Source: Tubiluchus corallicola (taxonomy: Eukaryota; Priapulida; Priapulimorpha; Priapulimorphida; Tubiluchidae). Taken from it: DNA of 64,000 nucleotides. The stretch lies in the NCBI GenBank assembly GCA_030141605.1, contig JAQGDQ010000006.1:722501-786500 (forward strand), written 5' to 3'. The notes beneath the pieces are model-generated. The model did not search any database. It saw only the letters and a program-made list of their open reading frames with translations, and was not told the origin of the DNA. Positions 1 to 13,135 of the stretch are shown here, in pieces. The translations under genes were made by a program, and so were the position numbers. Position 1 is the stretch's first letter, and every line of letters starts with the position of its first letter.

Positions 1-706
1 CTTTTCACTCAGTTTATTTGGTATTATTTTTTTGACTATCAAATTCTTTTCATCAAATATGCAAGATGCCCACAGCACGATTCACTTGGTGGAAATTGGC
101 AGGTGATAAGAATTATTTAAATTTCTTTTGCATTTTTAAGCATTCACTGAATGTTGTTCAAGGTTTCCTTTACCTTTACTAAAATTTAGTGTAGAGCTAA
201 TGCTACAGGTATTGTGCAGTGCCAAGGGCTTCCTGTATAATATGGTGAAATTTATCATGCAATACACAATTTTACTTGAGAGTGATGGTAAAAACAGCTT
301 AACTTATATAATAAACTGTATCATTAATCATAAGTGTTCAAAATTAGTTTGCAAAATTGTGCTGTTTTTTTTTTATTTAGCTGGCACAGTATTGTTTGCT
401 TAAGCTTTCACATTGAAAGTGGAATTACTGACTAGGACCCTATAACTGAGCAGTTCTCACTGTGAATGAAGTGCCTAGCTATAGCGCAACAAGAATATTG
501 TTATTGTATTTTAACTGCCCGGAAGCTGATTTTCTTATATGTATATTTAAGCACTGCTTTTGCCATTCAATTGTACAATGAAGCAAAGTGCCTTTGATTA
601 TGCTATGGCCAATATCCCGATTTTTAATGTTTATTGTCAGTAGAAATTTAATTTATGAATCATTTGTGTAGATGAGACATTTTGCCAAAGAATCCTTACC
701 TTTCAG
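1..706 (+). other. Intronic sequence upstream of first visible GORASP exon
   Basis: AT-rich sequence with no supported coding exon. The GORASP exon beginning at 707 needs an upstream exon encoding the N-terminal Gly/myristoylation site and the first part of PDZ1 (about 50 residues by comparison with vertebrate GRASP55). No such sequence is visible here, so this is read as part of an intron. Part of it (about 80-160) resembles sequence at 17110-17190, which suggests a dispersed repeat. Confidence 0.6.
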
Positions 707-3700
707 GACAAAGACAATGACACACTAAAAGAGTTGCTGAAGCAAAATGTTGAGCGGCCCATTGAGATGACAGTGTACAGCAGTAAGACGCAGGAGTGTC
801 GAAAAGTCACCATTACACCAAGCACCATGTGGGGTGGTCAAGGGCTGTTAGGAGTTAGCATACGATTCTGTTCTTTTGAGGGAGCTAGTGAGAATGTTTG
901 GCACATCTTGGTAAATATTTGAAATCAGATTGTTTGTGTACGTTTACGAATGGCTACTTGTACTAAACTTGATATCTTAAATACGTAATAAATAAATGCT
1001 GGATATGGCAAAATAGTATTCAAAGCTTTTTATAGTTGACTTGTACAAGACAAACTTCAGCTGTAGTATAAAATGATAGCTAAAATGTTTTATTTTGAAA
1101 ACTTACATATTTCTATATGTTTCTTTACATAATAATAATAATATTATAGTTTTGTGATATATTTATATTGTTTGTTAGTTAAGGTTGGTTATTTTATTCA
1201 AAAATCATGTGGATGTTTTATATAAATTCATTTGTATTTATTTGATATTATTAATTAAGCTGTGTCTGTGCTGTACAATCTGGAGAGAGAATGATTGTTG
1301 TCTACTAGACTGCATAACTCATTTCAGGATGTTAATCCAAATTCACCAGCTTCGTTAGCAGGATTTCGACCGTACACTGACTACATAATAGGTGCGGATT
1401 CAGTACTCCATGAAGTAAGTAGCTGTAAGCTTATGATATAATACTGTAGATGGTTAAATGTAAACAGTTGTTGTTGCCAGGCAAAAATGTGTAGCCCACA
1501 ATTAGACAACTCGAAAAATCTCCCAATAGCTGCAAATAATTTGTTTTTTCTTGTCCCTATATAGAGTTGCAATTGCATAGAATACTCCCACATCACATCA
1601 CACCCATTATATTGCATTTATAATATTACCTTAGTTTATGAATGCAGTAACCACTTAATACATATTCAAATTCTGGGTGAATAATGCTTTTTTGTCTTAT
1701 TTTACGTTTGCTATTGTTTCCAAATAGAGGTTTAATAAAGACTTATAATAATGATAATGATAATGGTAATAGGAATGATGATAATGATAATAATAATAAA
1801 TATGTTGTTGTTCCTTTTAATTATTACAGTCAGAAGACTTGTTCACATTAATTGAAGCTCATGAGGGAAAACCATTGAAGCTATACATGTACAACAGTGA
1901 GACAGACAGCTGCAGAGAAGTCAGCATAGCACCCAACAGTGCCTGGGGAGGAGAGGGAAGGTAAAGCAAATAAAAAAGGATAATTGTTATTATAATTGTG
2001 TGTATGTTTTTGCTTTGTTGTGTGATTTTTTATTTTGTGCATTTTGAAGTTATTAATTCATACAAGGTTACTATTAATGTAAGTAGCAGCATGCATTTAA
2101 ATTAAATCATTTTGAGCATTTTCTACGATATAACTTAGACACTTGGGTGACTTGACGTAAAGCTTATAATTTAAAATTTTCATCGTACTCTACAGAACTT
2201 TTAGACATGCTTACTGTTTGGGCCATCATGACACTGTTGAAATCAATTGATATTGTGTCCTCAGTCTGGACAAGCAAGCTATCTGTGCTAATTTCGTAAC
2301 ACAGTATTTATATAAAAAAGATGTGCAACCTAGTCTAAATCATAATCAATGGAGTATATTTTAGTAGATAAGTAATATTTAAAATCACTGTAAATTTTTG
2401 TAAAATCTTATCAAATGTTGTCATATACAGAGATGTTACTGAAACTGGAATTGCAACCAAAGCCGAACTTTAAGAAACATGGGAATCAATACTGAAACGA
2501 ATACAAACCGAAATCATTTCTGTAAAACAACCTGCTACTAAAACCAAAACAAAAACAAAATCTGAAATGGGTAAAATACTTTGTTTTTGCTTGTCTGCTT
2601 TTATTTGCTCTAATACAAACTTGATAAAATAGCTGGCCAATAAAAATGTGTATGTATTACACGATAGTTGAACTAAAACTTTCTGAACTAGCAATACTTA
2701 CAGCATAGCTACCAAACAAGTAACTAGTAAAACGTGAAACAGCTAGTTAAATGCAATACAAGCAAATACAAAAACTGTGCTTAAAAACCTTAAAGCTTCA
2801 AGTCATCAGCGCTGAAGGTATGTTGCATTTCCATAAAAACCAGATTTAACAGACACAATACACGGAACTACTTTAGCCAAAATGTTTTAGTGGTTTTTTA
2901 ACACTTAGAAGGTAAGAAAAGGTAAACTGGATGAATACTATTAAAATCTCTGAAAAATACTACTAATCTTAAATCTAGTCTTAATCTTAAAATTATACTG
3001 ACAATTACTGAAAGTTTCAGCTATGAAACTTACTAAATTTTGATGAAAACGAAACTGAACTGAAAGAGCAACTATCGGCAAACCACATAATCTGGTAACA
3101 ACTCTGGCCCCCGTATGTATGTATGTATGTATGATATATGTAGCCTAAAAATGGAAATGATTGTATGTTAGATGCTTTTGTGATTGGTGAAATCAGTGTT
3201 TCAGATTTGTCAGCGAAAAAAGTTCGTTTCTACTATTATCTACAGTTAAAATTTGCTTCTGCTAAGTTGAACTATGAACGAATTTAGTCATTATTTTATA
3301 AGTAACCTTATAAGTAATTATTTTTAATAATTATTTTATTTATGTCTAACAGTCTAGGTTGTGGCATTGGCTATGGCTACCTGCACAGGATACCTGGAAA
3401 ACAAGAACATGCTCATACAAAAGGTGGTGTGAAGGTGAGACTATATCTTCAATGAATCAAAATTGCCTAAAAATACTCACCTGTTATAGGTTAAATTGGG
3501 ATTCAAATATAGCGCAAAAGCTTGCTAAGTTTGCATAATTCTGGGTATTGGGCGAGAATATCCCCTTTCGTAGGAGGAGTATGCAAGTAAAACTTAAAAA
3601 GAAGCTAGTTTAATCAGATAAACATGTTAGATAGCTAGATAAAAGAAACTAGATAAACAAATGGTCACGGCACATGTTTTACTCTGGAAGTTAAATAGTA

Positions 3701-6276
3701 AAACAATACCAATGTTGTTCAATAAATGAGTGAGTGAACACCAAGTTCAGTACTCAGTCTGACTGTTTGTTTCATTTACCATACTGATTTTGGCTATTTA
3801 CATTGTTGAGGAAATATGCATGTGCATCTCATACAAGCTTTAAACATTTCAGTTAGATGAGAATCTCTTCTTGGAGGATTAACAACAGTCGATAATAAGA
3901 CAGGCTTCGGGATTCCTCCACAATTACCTTGTTTAAGTAGGCCCTGCTATGTGGTGCTGGATTGCAGCTTGTGGAGTGTTGAACTGTATCTAAGACATAT
4001 AAAACGGGTGTTTCAGTGTTATAGTGAATAGATTTTTAATTGTGTTTTTGCATAGCCTATGTTAACTACACCAATTGGAGGCAGTGTTTCAAGTGAGGTG
4101 TCAAAAAGTCAACCACCCATTACTGTTCCTACACAAGGCAATCAGCTGAATCCTCTTGTTGCAGGTATTTCATGAATTAAAATGTATACTTTTAAACTTT
4201 CAATTAAAATTTGCAGTAAATTTGATTTTCTTGTTTTCTAGCAACATTGCTTTCTTTCTTTTGCTAATAGTATAAATGTGTACACTATGACTTCTTTTTT
4301 TGTAGAAAACTAAGTGTGATGATTTATTTAGCATCTGCATATATACCAATAGTTCTCTTTTCATTATTCAAGCCTCACTTACTTCATGCACATAACAATT
4401 TCGGCACTGAGTGAATTTTTACCCAGGAATGAATAAATGCAAAATACTACTGCACCTTATCTGTTGATGGTGCTTATAAATAAATCGTCAGAGGTCTTTT
4501 TTGGTGATAATATAATAAACGATTAAGCCCAGTATGCCCAATGCCCAATACAGATACAGACTTTTTTCTATACATATTTTTAGAAACATGTCTACTTTAA
4601 TGAAAATAATATGTAAGATTGATAAATTATTTCATTTTCTTTTTATAAATAAGTAATGAAAACTTGAGTTTAATTCATAAGTAAGATTTATTGGTACTGT
4701 AGTGAAATGCACTCACTGCATGTGTTTTAATATTTGTTTTGCATTAGTGAAGTAATACTGTAGTCAGTGCAGTTGACATACAAGTTATCAGTTAACACGT
4801 GCTGCAGCAAAAATATGTAGATTTAATAAAGTGTACATTCGCCAGATATTTTTAACAGATATATTCAGTAATGAAATGTATAAAGTGCATGCAAAGCTGT
4901 TGGACGAGGCTTAACTTTAATATTCTAATAATTTGTTTGCATTGTTTTTAGGTGTGCCAACAGTGCCAGTGAGTGGAACTGAGCAAGCAGCTATTACAAG
5001 TGGAGTGATACCATCTATTGCTTCACAAGCATTATCAACACAATCATTTACAGGTATTTTAAGAACAGATCAAAATATATATAGTAGCTGCAGGTATATT
5101 TTAAGGTGACTTTTTATGTTACCATTTTATTTTGCAATGCACTCTTTCTTCCTAAGATTTTGCATGTGCAAATAACTGTAGTTTGCTAAATGAAGTAGTA
5201 GGATCTAATATGTCTGAATAAAAACTGTGATTGAATAAAGTGCACACATCTATGCATCTAGTCAGTACTTTTGACTCAACAAGTTCCTCCAGGTGAATTC
5301 AGCAAAAAGTTTGTTAAGATCGTGATAAAGAAATATCAAGAATATCGGCATGAACCCTAGTTTTAATGGCATAGGAACTAATAAAGTTTCATTAAATGCG
5401 AAGACATCAAACTGTAGATAGGATTCAGTGCTAAATCTACCAGATATGTGGCCATTTAAACTGACAAACATGCCAAAATGGTGATCAACATATCTAACTA
5501 GACCAAAGTTAGTTTACCATTTTAATGTATTTTTTGCCAGTTTAATTTATTTGATTGAGTATTTTCAAGTAATATTGCCAAAATGTTACAGCTAAAACTA
5601 GTGCACCTGTAACAAGACACGATGAAAACATACCTGGTTTGCCGAATGCTACGATGCCACCTTTACAAACGCCGATTTCGCTACCAGGAATGCCACCAAT
5701 TACTGTTAATTTAAACAATCCTCCACCCATTACAGGTAACTGACTACATTATGATATTTGAGCTCAATTTAAATATTAATAATCAACAATCGTGCGATAC
5801 AACTGATTTTAAAAAAATAGTAATGACGCATTTTTAGCAAATTTAGAAGCCCATTGCATGAGCAGCATAAAAATGTTGGTACATTTCATTTTTCTAGGGC
5901 AGTGGTCTCTTCATTTACGATTTGTAATAATGAATATGTTCTATTTTAAAAACTCTGCATAATTTAATTCCAGGAGCAACTTTTTGCACTGTGTAGTTGA
6001 CTTCAGAAGAAGCTAAGTAAAAGATCATAGTGTCACCATCCTAGTTAAATTTACTAAATTCCCATATAATTTCTTTTAGACATGTCTGTTGGACCAGTAA
6101 CTGACCTACCAGCAACATCGGTTTCAGATTTTGTAAAAACTTTGAGTACTGTTCCTCCGCCTGCACCACTTCCAGATCTGTCGTCATTGTCGCTGTCACA
6201 TGAACTTGGAGTGAAGCTTGTCAATGGAGAACAACCTGAAGCAACTGCAAGTGATAGTCAAAGTGCGGAATCTTAA
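707..6276 (+). CDS. GORASP2: Golgi reassembly-stacking protein (GRASP55/65 family), 5'-partial
   Basis: Peripheral Golgi membrane protein that tethers cisternae through two PDZ-like GRASP domains. Visible exons: 707-910, 1328-1414, 1830-1960, 3353-3434, 4056-4164, 4952-5053, 5592-5735, 6080-6276. All have GT-AG junctions and consistent phases, encoding 351 residues plus TAA. The first exon carries the end of PDZ1 with the family motifs [16 protein letters not shown] and ENVWH. Exons 2-4 encode PDZ2 ([36 protein letters not shown]). The remaining exons encode the Pro/Ser/Thr-rich regulatory tail, which is poorly conserved as expected and in vertebrates is a phosphorylation target. About 50 N-terminal residues lie left of the window. 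Vertebrates have two paralogues (GORASP1/2); an invertebrate normally has one, so the number in the symbol is nominal. Identity is very sure; the boundaries of the tail exons are slightly less so. Confidence 0.95.
1745..1799. repeat. (GAT/AAT)n simple repeat in a GORASP intron
   Basis: Imperfect trinucleotide run of ATAATGATAATGATAATGG type ending in pure AAT units, inside the intron before the exon at 1830. An ordinary microsatellite. Confidence 0.8.
1961..3352 (+). other. GORASP intron (1.4 kb), no other gene seen
   Basis: Largest visible GORASP intron. It holds a GTAT tetranucleotide run at 3113-3133 and no recognisable coding or RNA feature on either strand. Confidence 0.7.
3113..3133. 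repeat. (GTAT)5 microsatellite
   Basis: Five perfect GTAT units within a GORASP intron. Confidence 0.85.
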
Positions 6277-7749
6277 ATATTAATACAATGCTGACGTGAA
6301 ATTGTGATTTGGCCTACATAGAACAAATGCATGCATCAACTATGATATGTATACTAGTTTTTGGAAAGCTGTTTGTTACATTGTTAAATCATTTGTGGTT
6401 TCTACAGCTTTAGTATGCTTCAATCGTAGTAATGTTTAAATCTGTGCAACACTTTTTGAATAATATTTATGAAGCAATATTTGCTCCATTTATTCAACAC
6501 ATAAGCTTTTTTTATGTATTTGAAATCAAAATTTTCTTCTAAGACTTGTGATAAGAAAATTATCCAAATTATCCTCACAATTTGTTTTCCATTAAACAAA
6601 GATTGCAACTTTTAGATTTGCATTCTTGTTACATTATGAGACACTATTGCACTGTGCCTTATAATGCAATATTTGCAAACTTATTTGAGGTGAAACATTA
6701 AATATAGCATTAAGTATATTGCACACTTTACACAGAATTCGGCTTTGCTAGAAATTATTAACCAACAATTTATTCTGTGATGGTATTATTAAATTAAATG
6801 TTTGTTGGCAAGTTAGACAAGGAAAAGCTGTGTAATATCACTGTACCCATTATTTTCTTTTGTAGATTGTAATAAAGTGACAGTGTGACTAATATATTTG
6901 ATCGTGGCTGTACATAGGATGCTATGCTATTGTTATAATTGGCTGCCTAAGGTAGCCTAGTGAATTTTTATATATAGAATCTTGTCACTTTATATAAATG
7001 ATAAAATGCAATTCATATCAAAACTCTCAAAAATGTGCAGTTTGGAAGATCATTGTTATCATCGACCATCATTACATATTATTTTGATTATGCTTCACTT
7101 TGCATAATTGCAGTCGTGTTTCAGAATTTGACTGTGAAAGGACTGCACATTCATGACCATTTGAAAACCTTGCATTATAGTTTCATAATGGGACTATATA
7201 TATTAGTTTAAAATTTTGTCGTGAACCCACAGTGACCTACCAGTGGCTTTAAAACATTGAAGGTCATTTTTTAATGATTAAGCTGTGTAGTGGTTCAAAT
7301 ACTAGTACATTATACTCTGTGCATAACAGCAATGGGTGTAAATAATATTTAATAGTTGTAGGGATTTGACGTAGTGTCAAGTTTCGCAAAACTCTTTGTT
7401 CATACAAGATTTTTTCATGAGAGAGAACCAACTGCAGAGTTACTTAAACATTTATACATTATGCTGTCAAATTTAAAGTATATTTTCAAATAATACAACT
7501 TTGAGCTAAGGAATAAGCATTATGTTTGTTATTTTCCTAAATACCATCAGTAGTGATGGTTGATATGTCATACTGTATTTATAACACATAAGGGCCTTTG
7601 ATATTACAATTGCTTCAGTAGTATTGGATCATTAAAACACTTCATAAACAATCTTTGTTATCTTACTGTTTTTATAACATTTAAGCAGAATAATGATCCT
7701 AATTACATAATCACAAGGGTATTGGGCTCTGCCTTTCTTTCTTCATGTG
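6277..7749. other. Convergent 3' untranslated/intergenic region between GORASP and ankyrin gene
   Basis: No coding potential on either strand. It should hold the 3' UTR of GORASP (+) and of the ankyrin-repeat gene (-). A canonical AATAAA for the plus strand lies at 6871-6876. No canonical AATAAA was found for the minus-strand gene close to its stop, so its 3' end is undefined. Confidence 0.6.
6871..6876 (+). promoter_or_regulatory. Probable GORASP polyadenylation signal AATAAA
   Basis: First canonical AATAAA downstream of the GORASP stop (about 595 nt after it), followed within about 20 nt by a GTGACAGTGTG stretch. Inferred from the hexamer only. Confidence 0.45.
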
Positions 7750-9456
7750 TTAAAGCTTTGCATCATGATCATTTACATATGTGACCAAAAGCTTCGGCAG
7801 ATGGTTTATGTAAGAAATTTTGTGTTTAATTATCGCCTTTGCCGCTAAACATTGCAAATTCATTGCATGCATTCGTATCGATATGATATTATTAATATAA
7901 TTTAACAATGCCATACATTTTTCTGGATGCTTTACCATATATTCACCACTGTTTGCCTGCTTTTGATAGTTATAAGCTTGCTGCCATTGTTCATAGAGTG
8001 TAATGATGCCTGGTGGGCTTTTATGAAATATGAAACAAACGCAAGTCTTGGCATGCATTTGTAACGTGTACTGCATTGTCTTTATGGAGAGTTCTTGCAG
8101 TTTAAACTTCCTTTGCTTTTGGCTCCAACTGTCTGTCTGTTGATTTAATTCTTGGCACAGAAAACTGAATATTCTGCTTCCTTGTCCCGAACCTAGGAGA
8201 TGTACAGCGGTATCGCCATAATGATTAGCTACATCTACAGAATTTTGAAGAAGATATTGAAGCGCATGTTCTGTTGACGTCTTACACTCTAACCAGGATA
8301 GTCCAGATTGAGTAACACATGTAGATATCATTACTGCTGCAGTTCTGCAGGCATGGTGAAATGGCAAGTCCCCACTGTGATCTACATTCGTAATGTCTGC
8401 ACCTTTGATAATTAATTTCCGTATTAATCCAGGATGCACTTTACTAGCTGCAAGGTGAAGCGCTGTGTGTCCCTTACTGTCTTTAACATCATGGTAGTCG
8501 TTACAATCTAAGATTCTATGTGCAACCACCATATTACTCATCATTATTGCATAGTGAAGAGCAGACATACCCTGTTTATCCAGAATACTGGTCTGAGAGT
8601 TATACTTGAGCAATTCATCAGCAACATCTACTACTCCAGGAATATCACAGGATAGCTTTGATACTAGATGCAGTGGCATTTCTCCTAAATCATTTGCTGC
8701 ATGTGAATAGGTTTTAAACAGCGGTCGCAGTAGAGTTTTTGTGACATGGATGTCACAGTACCTTAAGGCATAATGTAATGGTGTATCACCGAAGGGAAAC
8801 GTAGCCCCATGTTCATATAAGGCAGCTAAAATAGATGACTTTGGCACATTGTAAGAAGATTCGAGTTGCACTGCAAGAAGCAATGGCGTTTCCCCTTGTT
8901 CATTAAGAGCATGGACATCAGCACCTCCTTCCAAGAGCTTTTTGACTAGATAACTATTGCCTAAATGGCAAGCTACATGAAGTAATGTATTGCCATTATT
9001 GCTAATGTTTTGTAGCTTACTAGCCAACATTTCTAGAATTCGACCTTGCGGGTATGCCGACTGTAACTGATATGTTAAACGTAATGGGGTGTCTTGATTA
9101 TTATTTTTAACGTTTACGTTTGCACCATATTGCAGTAGCATATCTACTAGACTTACGTGACCATGTGTGCATGCCACATGTAAGAGACTGTTGCCATAGT
9201 TGTCAGGCACGTTTGTTGATATGCCGCTTCTTAGTAACGTCTTGATAATGACCATGTACTGACAATAGAGCTGAGAACCTGTGGTTACCTCTGATAGACA
9301 TTGCACGGCTGACCATATAGGCGTTTTGCCATTAATGGTCAACGAGTCATTGTTATCGTCATTGGCATTTTCAACATAGTCTTCATTATCTTCAAGTAGT
9401 TTCTCCACTAGCTCAAAATCTGCATGTTTAATGGCATCATGAAGTGCGCAGTTCAT
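7750..9456 (-). CDS. Intronless ankyrin-repeat protein with SOCS-box-like C-terminus
   Basis: Single 568-residue open frame. Residues about 43-380 form eight to ten ankyrin repeats, seen as recurring G-x-T/S-x-L-H-x-A and LL-x-x-GA-D/N units such as GNSLLHVACTHGHVSLVDML, GNTLLHVACHLGNSYLVKKL and GHTALHLAASKVHPGLIRKL. The last 36 residues (from about 533) follow the SOCS-box pattern: LQ-x-L, a run with I at the expected spacing, then I-x-x-LP and L-x-x-Y. This layout is that of ASB-type substrate receptors of Cullin-5/Elongin B-C ubiquitin ligases; a related VHL-box ankyrin protein such as the FEM1 group is the alternative. The start at 9456 is the first Met of the frame and begins directly with an ankyrin-like helix (ALHDAIKHADFELVEKLL). 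The lack of introns, between many-exon genes, could mean an old retrocopy or a naturally intronless family. The substrate cannot be inferred. Confidence 0.82.
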   Translation of the reverse strand: MNCALHDAIKHADFELVEKLLEDNEDYVENANDDNNDSLTINGKTPIWSAVQCLSEVTTGSQLYCQYMVIIKTLLRSGISTNVPDNYGNSLLHVACTHGHVSLVDMLLQYGANVNVKNNNQDTPLRLTYQLQSAYPQGRILEMLASKLQNISNNGNTLLHVACHLGNSYLVKKLLEGGADVHALNEQGETPLLLAVQLESSYNVPKSSILAALYEHGATFPFGDTPLHYALRYCDIHVTKTLLRPLFKTYSHAANDLGEMPLHLVSKLSCDIPGVVDVADELLKYNSQTSILDKQGMSALHYAIMMSNMVVAHRILDCNDYHDVKDSKGHTALHLAASKVHPGLIRKLIIKGADITNVDHSGDLPFHHACRTAAVMISTCVTQSGLSWLECKTSTEHALQYLLQNSVDVANHYGDTAVHLLGSGQGSRIFSFLCQELNQQTDSWSQKQRKFKLQELSIKTMQYTLQMHAKTCVCFIFHKSPPGIITLYEQWQQAYNYQKQANSGEYMVKHPEKCMALLNYINNIISIRMHAMNLQCLAAKAIIKHKISYINHLPKLLVTYVNDHDAKL

Positions 9457-12400
9457 ACCTAGGATCTGACTATGATGTAGCAGTTTTTGGCACCAGGTGT
9501 TACTAGAATGACGTAACTTTTAATTTAATTCCGTTTCAACACTGAACGTTTTGCAATTCTGTAATTAGACTAAGAACAATTACAACACAAAAATTATTCA
9601 AAAAAGCCTTGCAGATGAACAGAAGTTCCACTCTGCTTTTCCTAATAAGATGCAGATGACAACAGCAACAGCACTTTGAACTTTCCTCAGCGTCTCTGGC
9701 TTTACGATATACAAGCAAGCTGGCCCAGTTAGAGCGACCTGGTTTTGAGATGTTACTATCTCCGTTTACATTGGTTCATTCGTTGAATGCAAGCGGGCTA
9801 TTTTTGTTTGTCAGAAATTTTATCCCACCACAATATATAGTCTGGAGTTATGTTTCTTATACTAAAGCAAACGGTTGAAGTTATTTTGATTATGGATATT
9901 TGTGCGGGAAAGCCTTCGCATTTAAGCACAAGCTGTAGTTGTAAAAGCCTTTAACTGGGGAAAGTAGTTACGATCTCTCCGTTATATACAGAGTTTATTG
10001 AAGCCTTTATCGAAATTTGTGTTATCGCGGCTGATGAACCTGGGCAGTCTTTTAAAATAATTATGATTACGTAGTCAAAATACTGTATTTTATGCTGCGC
10101 AGCTTGTGGTAGTAATAAAATGTATTGTCATACGTTTCAATCCCATCCGCATTGCAACATTGGAAAGGACGCTTGTAAATACGCATTAATTAGTAAGTGG
10201 ATCCAGACCCTGCCCACCTATTAATGGAGAAAAATTAAATATAGGGGTGTCCCGTTTGCCATGTTAAAAAGGAAAATTTATCGTAATGTTCTACGACTCT
10301 GGATAGCTTTGCGAAGTCAGGAAGCCTGTTTATACTCAAGTTAGCCACTGGCTACTTTATTCTCAAAGTAAAATAGTGTACAATGTGTACTACAGCGTAA
10401 TATGCAGTTACTCATGGTATTATTGAACTTCACGCTGACTGGCACTCTTGTCCCAGGCAAAGAAGCATCTAGTTTTGATCAAGAATCCAGAATGTCGTTT
10501 CGGATTTAATAAAATTCGAATAATAAACGGACTAATATTTTAATCTTGAATAATAAAGTAAAAGTAACCTTTAAGTTCTGATAAGAAAACAGTAGCACAG
10601 AGGCAACAGTTGCGGCAATTAACAAGGCGTTGGCTGTAAGAATTTTTAAATTAGACTAGCTGGCTCGAAAATGGGCTGAAATGCACGAAAATGTGTCTGT
10701 GGAGGGTGTTATCACACGCCCACTGGGGTAGTGAGTAGTGCACCCTGCAGAGTCGCGCGAAATTGTGTAATTTCTTTAAGCAGTTTTATGCTACGTAGCG
10801 TAGCCTTTCATCCTACACTCCTGGGCCCTAATCCACCCACATAATATTAGTCCGAGTCCCGACACCATGCTTTTCCCTTCCCATTTCCGATAACCTAGTC
10901 GTGCACTAGACAGTAGACACGTGCACTTGCCAACGTACCAGTCTGCCAAAAGTGCGAAACCCGTCAAACTTTTGACGACTACACGTGGCTTCATCTAATA
11001 CAACACAACGCATTAATATAGTCTTTTAAATTATTAAATGGACCCCCATTCAGGCAATCAATCAGTGTACCATTGAAAGGAATCTGCTTACAAGATATAT
11101 TTTTAGTTCAGGACATCTCCCACGCCTGAAGTTTGCTCGGCAAGCATAATAGAAAAATGAATTACATAGGCCCATTTATGATTATCGAGTTGACGAGGCT
11201 ACCTCGAAATAGACAAGGCGTGTATTCGATTATGTCACCGAAAGCGCTTATTTTATATTGTCAATCGAGCATTTGCCGCATTGTCAATATTGTATTTGTC
11301 TAATAATATATAAAAAAAATATGAACCTTGCTGATTAAAATAAAACGTAAAAGGCAAAGCAATTTTAGCCTTTGACGCATTGAGTTAAAACCTAGATGTC
11401 AGCATATAACATAAAAAACATACTTCGACGCAAAATAATTATTTTAGAAAATGGATACATTACTAGCTTTTTAGTGGAAATGTTAGTAAATAACTTAAAA
11501 AGTGATTATAATAATGATGTTTAAAAACAGCATTAAACATTGAACATTTCCATGGCTCTCTGTAGCTTCATGCTGTGAGTCTTTAACAAGAAATTAAATT
11601 TTCATGGAGCTGGTGGGTTTAGCAACATGAGAGGTTTAGCAGTGTGGCCAGTTTGGCAGCATGGCAATTAAATTTGGCAGCGCGGCAATTAAGTTTGCAC
11701 CATGCCGAGATTGGCAGTATGGCAGCTTGACAGTTTAGCAGTGTAGCAACTATGATGAGGCGTTATTCAGCAGCTAGGGCATGGGGAAGAAGTATTGGAG
11801 CACGAAAGAGGAGGGAGGCTATCATTAAGAGGGGCTATAAATGTCATCAGTAGCTCATATGGCAGTCCAATGAGATAATTTAAAATTTCGTGCAGATCTG
11901 CGTGCTGCACTTCCCGAGTGAGCTTATAGGAGGCATTAAACCCCCCCCAGGCCCCCTAGCTGAATGGCTGTGCTTCCCTGATTTCCACGTACACCCGTCA
12001 TATCTTGACTCCCTTTCAGAAAGACATCTAGCTGTTAATGTTCTAACTTGCTGCAAAGATATAAGACTTCCTTGGTTCTTGTGAGGATCTGTGGAATTTG
12101 CTCTGCATTTTTCTGCCGGTTTTGGTGAAAATATTACGAATATTGTGGCAAACCTAAATGGTTGCATTTTGAACGTGAATAAAGACAGATTTACGCGATG
12201 GGGTTTTTGTAACTATAAATGAATGACTCAAAAATTAATAATGAAACTTTAGTACTTGAATTTGCAAAATTTCGCCAAAGACACCTATGTAGCCTAACAT
12301 TTGTTTGTATAATCGTTCTAACCACTTGCTGTTCATTAAGATGGCTTTATATTGGCTTTATACATGGCATACCTTGTACTGTTGAAATGCTCAACTCATG

Positions 12401-13135
12401 AAAGCCTAGCATGCCACTCCCAGGATACAATCGTTTTGGTTCGAATTGCGGTTCCATCCGTAAAGAAAAAATCCGCATCTGTAGTCTACTATAGCATATC
12501 TGTAACATGTTTAACTCCCCATCCGTTTAGTCTGCAAAAATCCGTGGATTTTGGTTCTGTTAACCTATGGGATGATTGCAGCTTAAACTACACCTAATGA
12601 CAAATGTCTTGCATTTGTAGAAAAAGGGGGTCAAGAGTTTGTTTAGAAATGAGTAAATTATGTTCAGTGTGAGGATATCGAGCCATCTTATTTTCCCTAT
12701 AATTCCACCATAACATGCAGTCATGCATTGAATAGCACCTGGAAGAGATGATCAATCACAATAAAAAATTTTCAGTATCAGGTGTTTACTATTTACAAAG
12801 TTTTAGAGTAAAACAAGTGATCGTGTTAATATAATCATGAAGGAAGTATAACTTAATTATAAAAAACAAGAAATTAAATTGAATTATGAGAGATATTTTC
12901 CTGATAAATTGTTAGTGAGTTACTTTCTGAATAATTCTTCAAGAAATTTAATTAACATGAGTATTATGATCCATTCCAAGAAACAAGGTGCTGAGGCGCG
13001 GACATCTTTGACAAAATCACTTGGCCATAGATTGAAACTTTCGACGAGGCTTGTAAATAAATTTACCGAATTGAATAAAAGATCGTGTGTACACTGTACA
13101 GCAGTGCTCTTCATTTTTTCAACAAAACAAGCAAA
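9457..13135. other. Intergenic region between divergent ankyrin and PTPN23 genes
   Basis: About 3.7 kb holding the putative promoters of two head-to-head genes. No exon is supported on either strand. Short frames at 10791-10994 (-), 11880-12167 (-) and 12879-13163 (+) show no domain, repeat or splice context. It contains a degenerate tandem repeat at 11614-11750 and a C8 run near 11941. Just before the PTPN23 ATG there is a pyrimidine-rich stretch (about 13107-13120) followed by AG about 5 nt upstream of the ATG, which could be a cis- or trans-splice acceptor. Confidence 0.55.
11614..11750. repeat. Degenerate tandem repeat of TTTAGCAGTATGGCA-like units
   Basis: Roughly 12 to 20-bp units built on TTTGGCAGCATGGCAA / TTTAGCAGTGTGGCC recur about eight times with substitutions. 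It is more GC-rich than its surroundings and has no coding frame. Decayed minisatellite. Confidence 0.7.

Noticed and set aside
11880-12167. Overlapping short frames on both strands near a C8 run
   Set aside because: No domain, no conserved motif and no convincing splice sites; kept only as unexplained intergenic sequence.
12430-12450. GGTTCGAATTGC, similar to a tRNA B box
   Set aside because: No A box or cloverleaf can be formed at the required distance.
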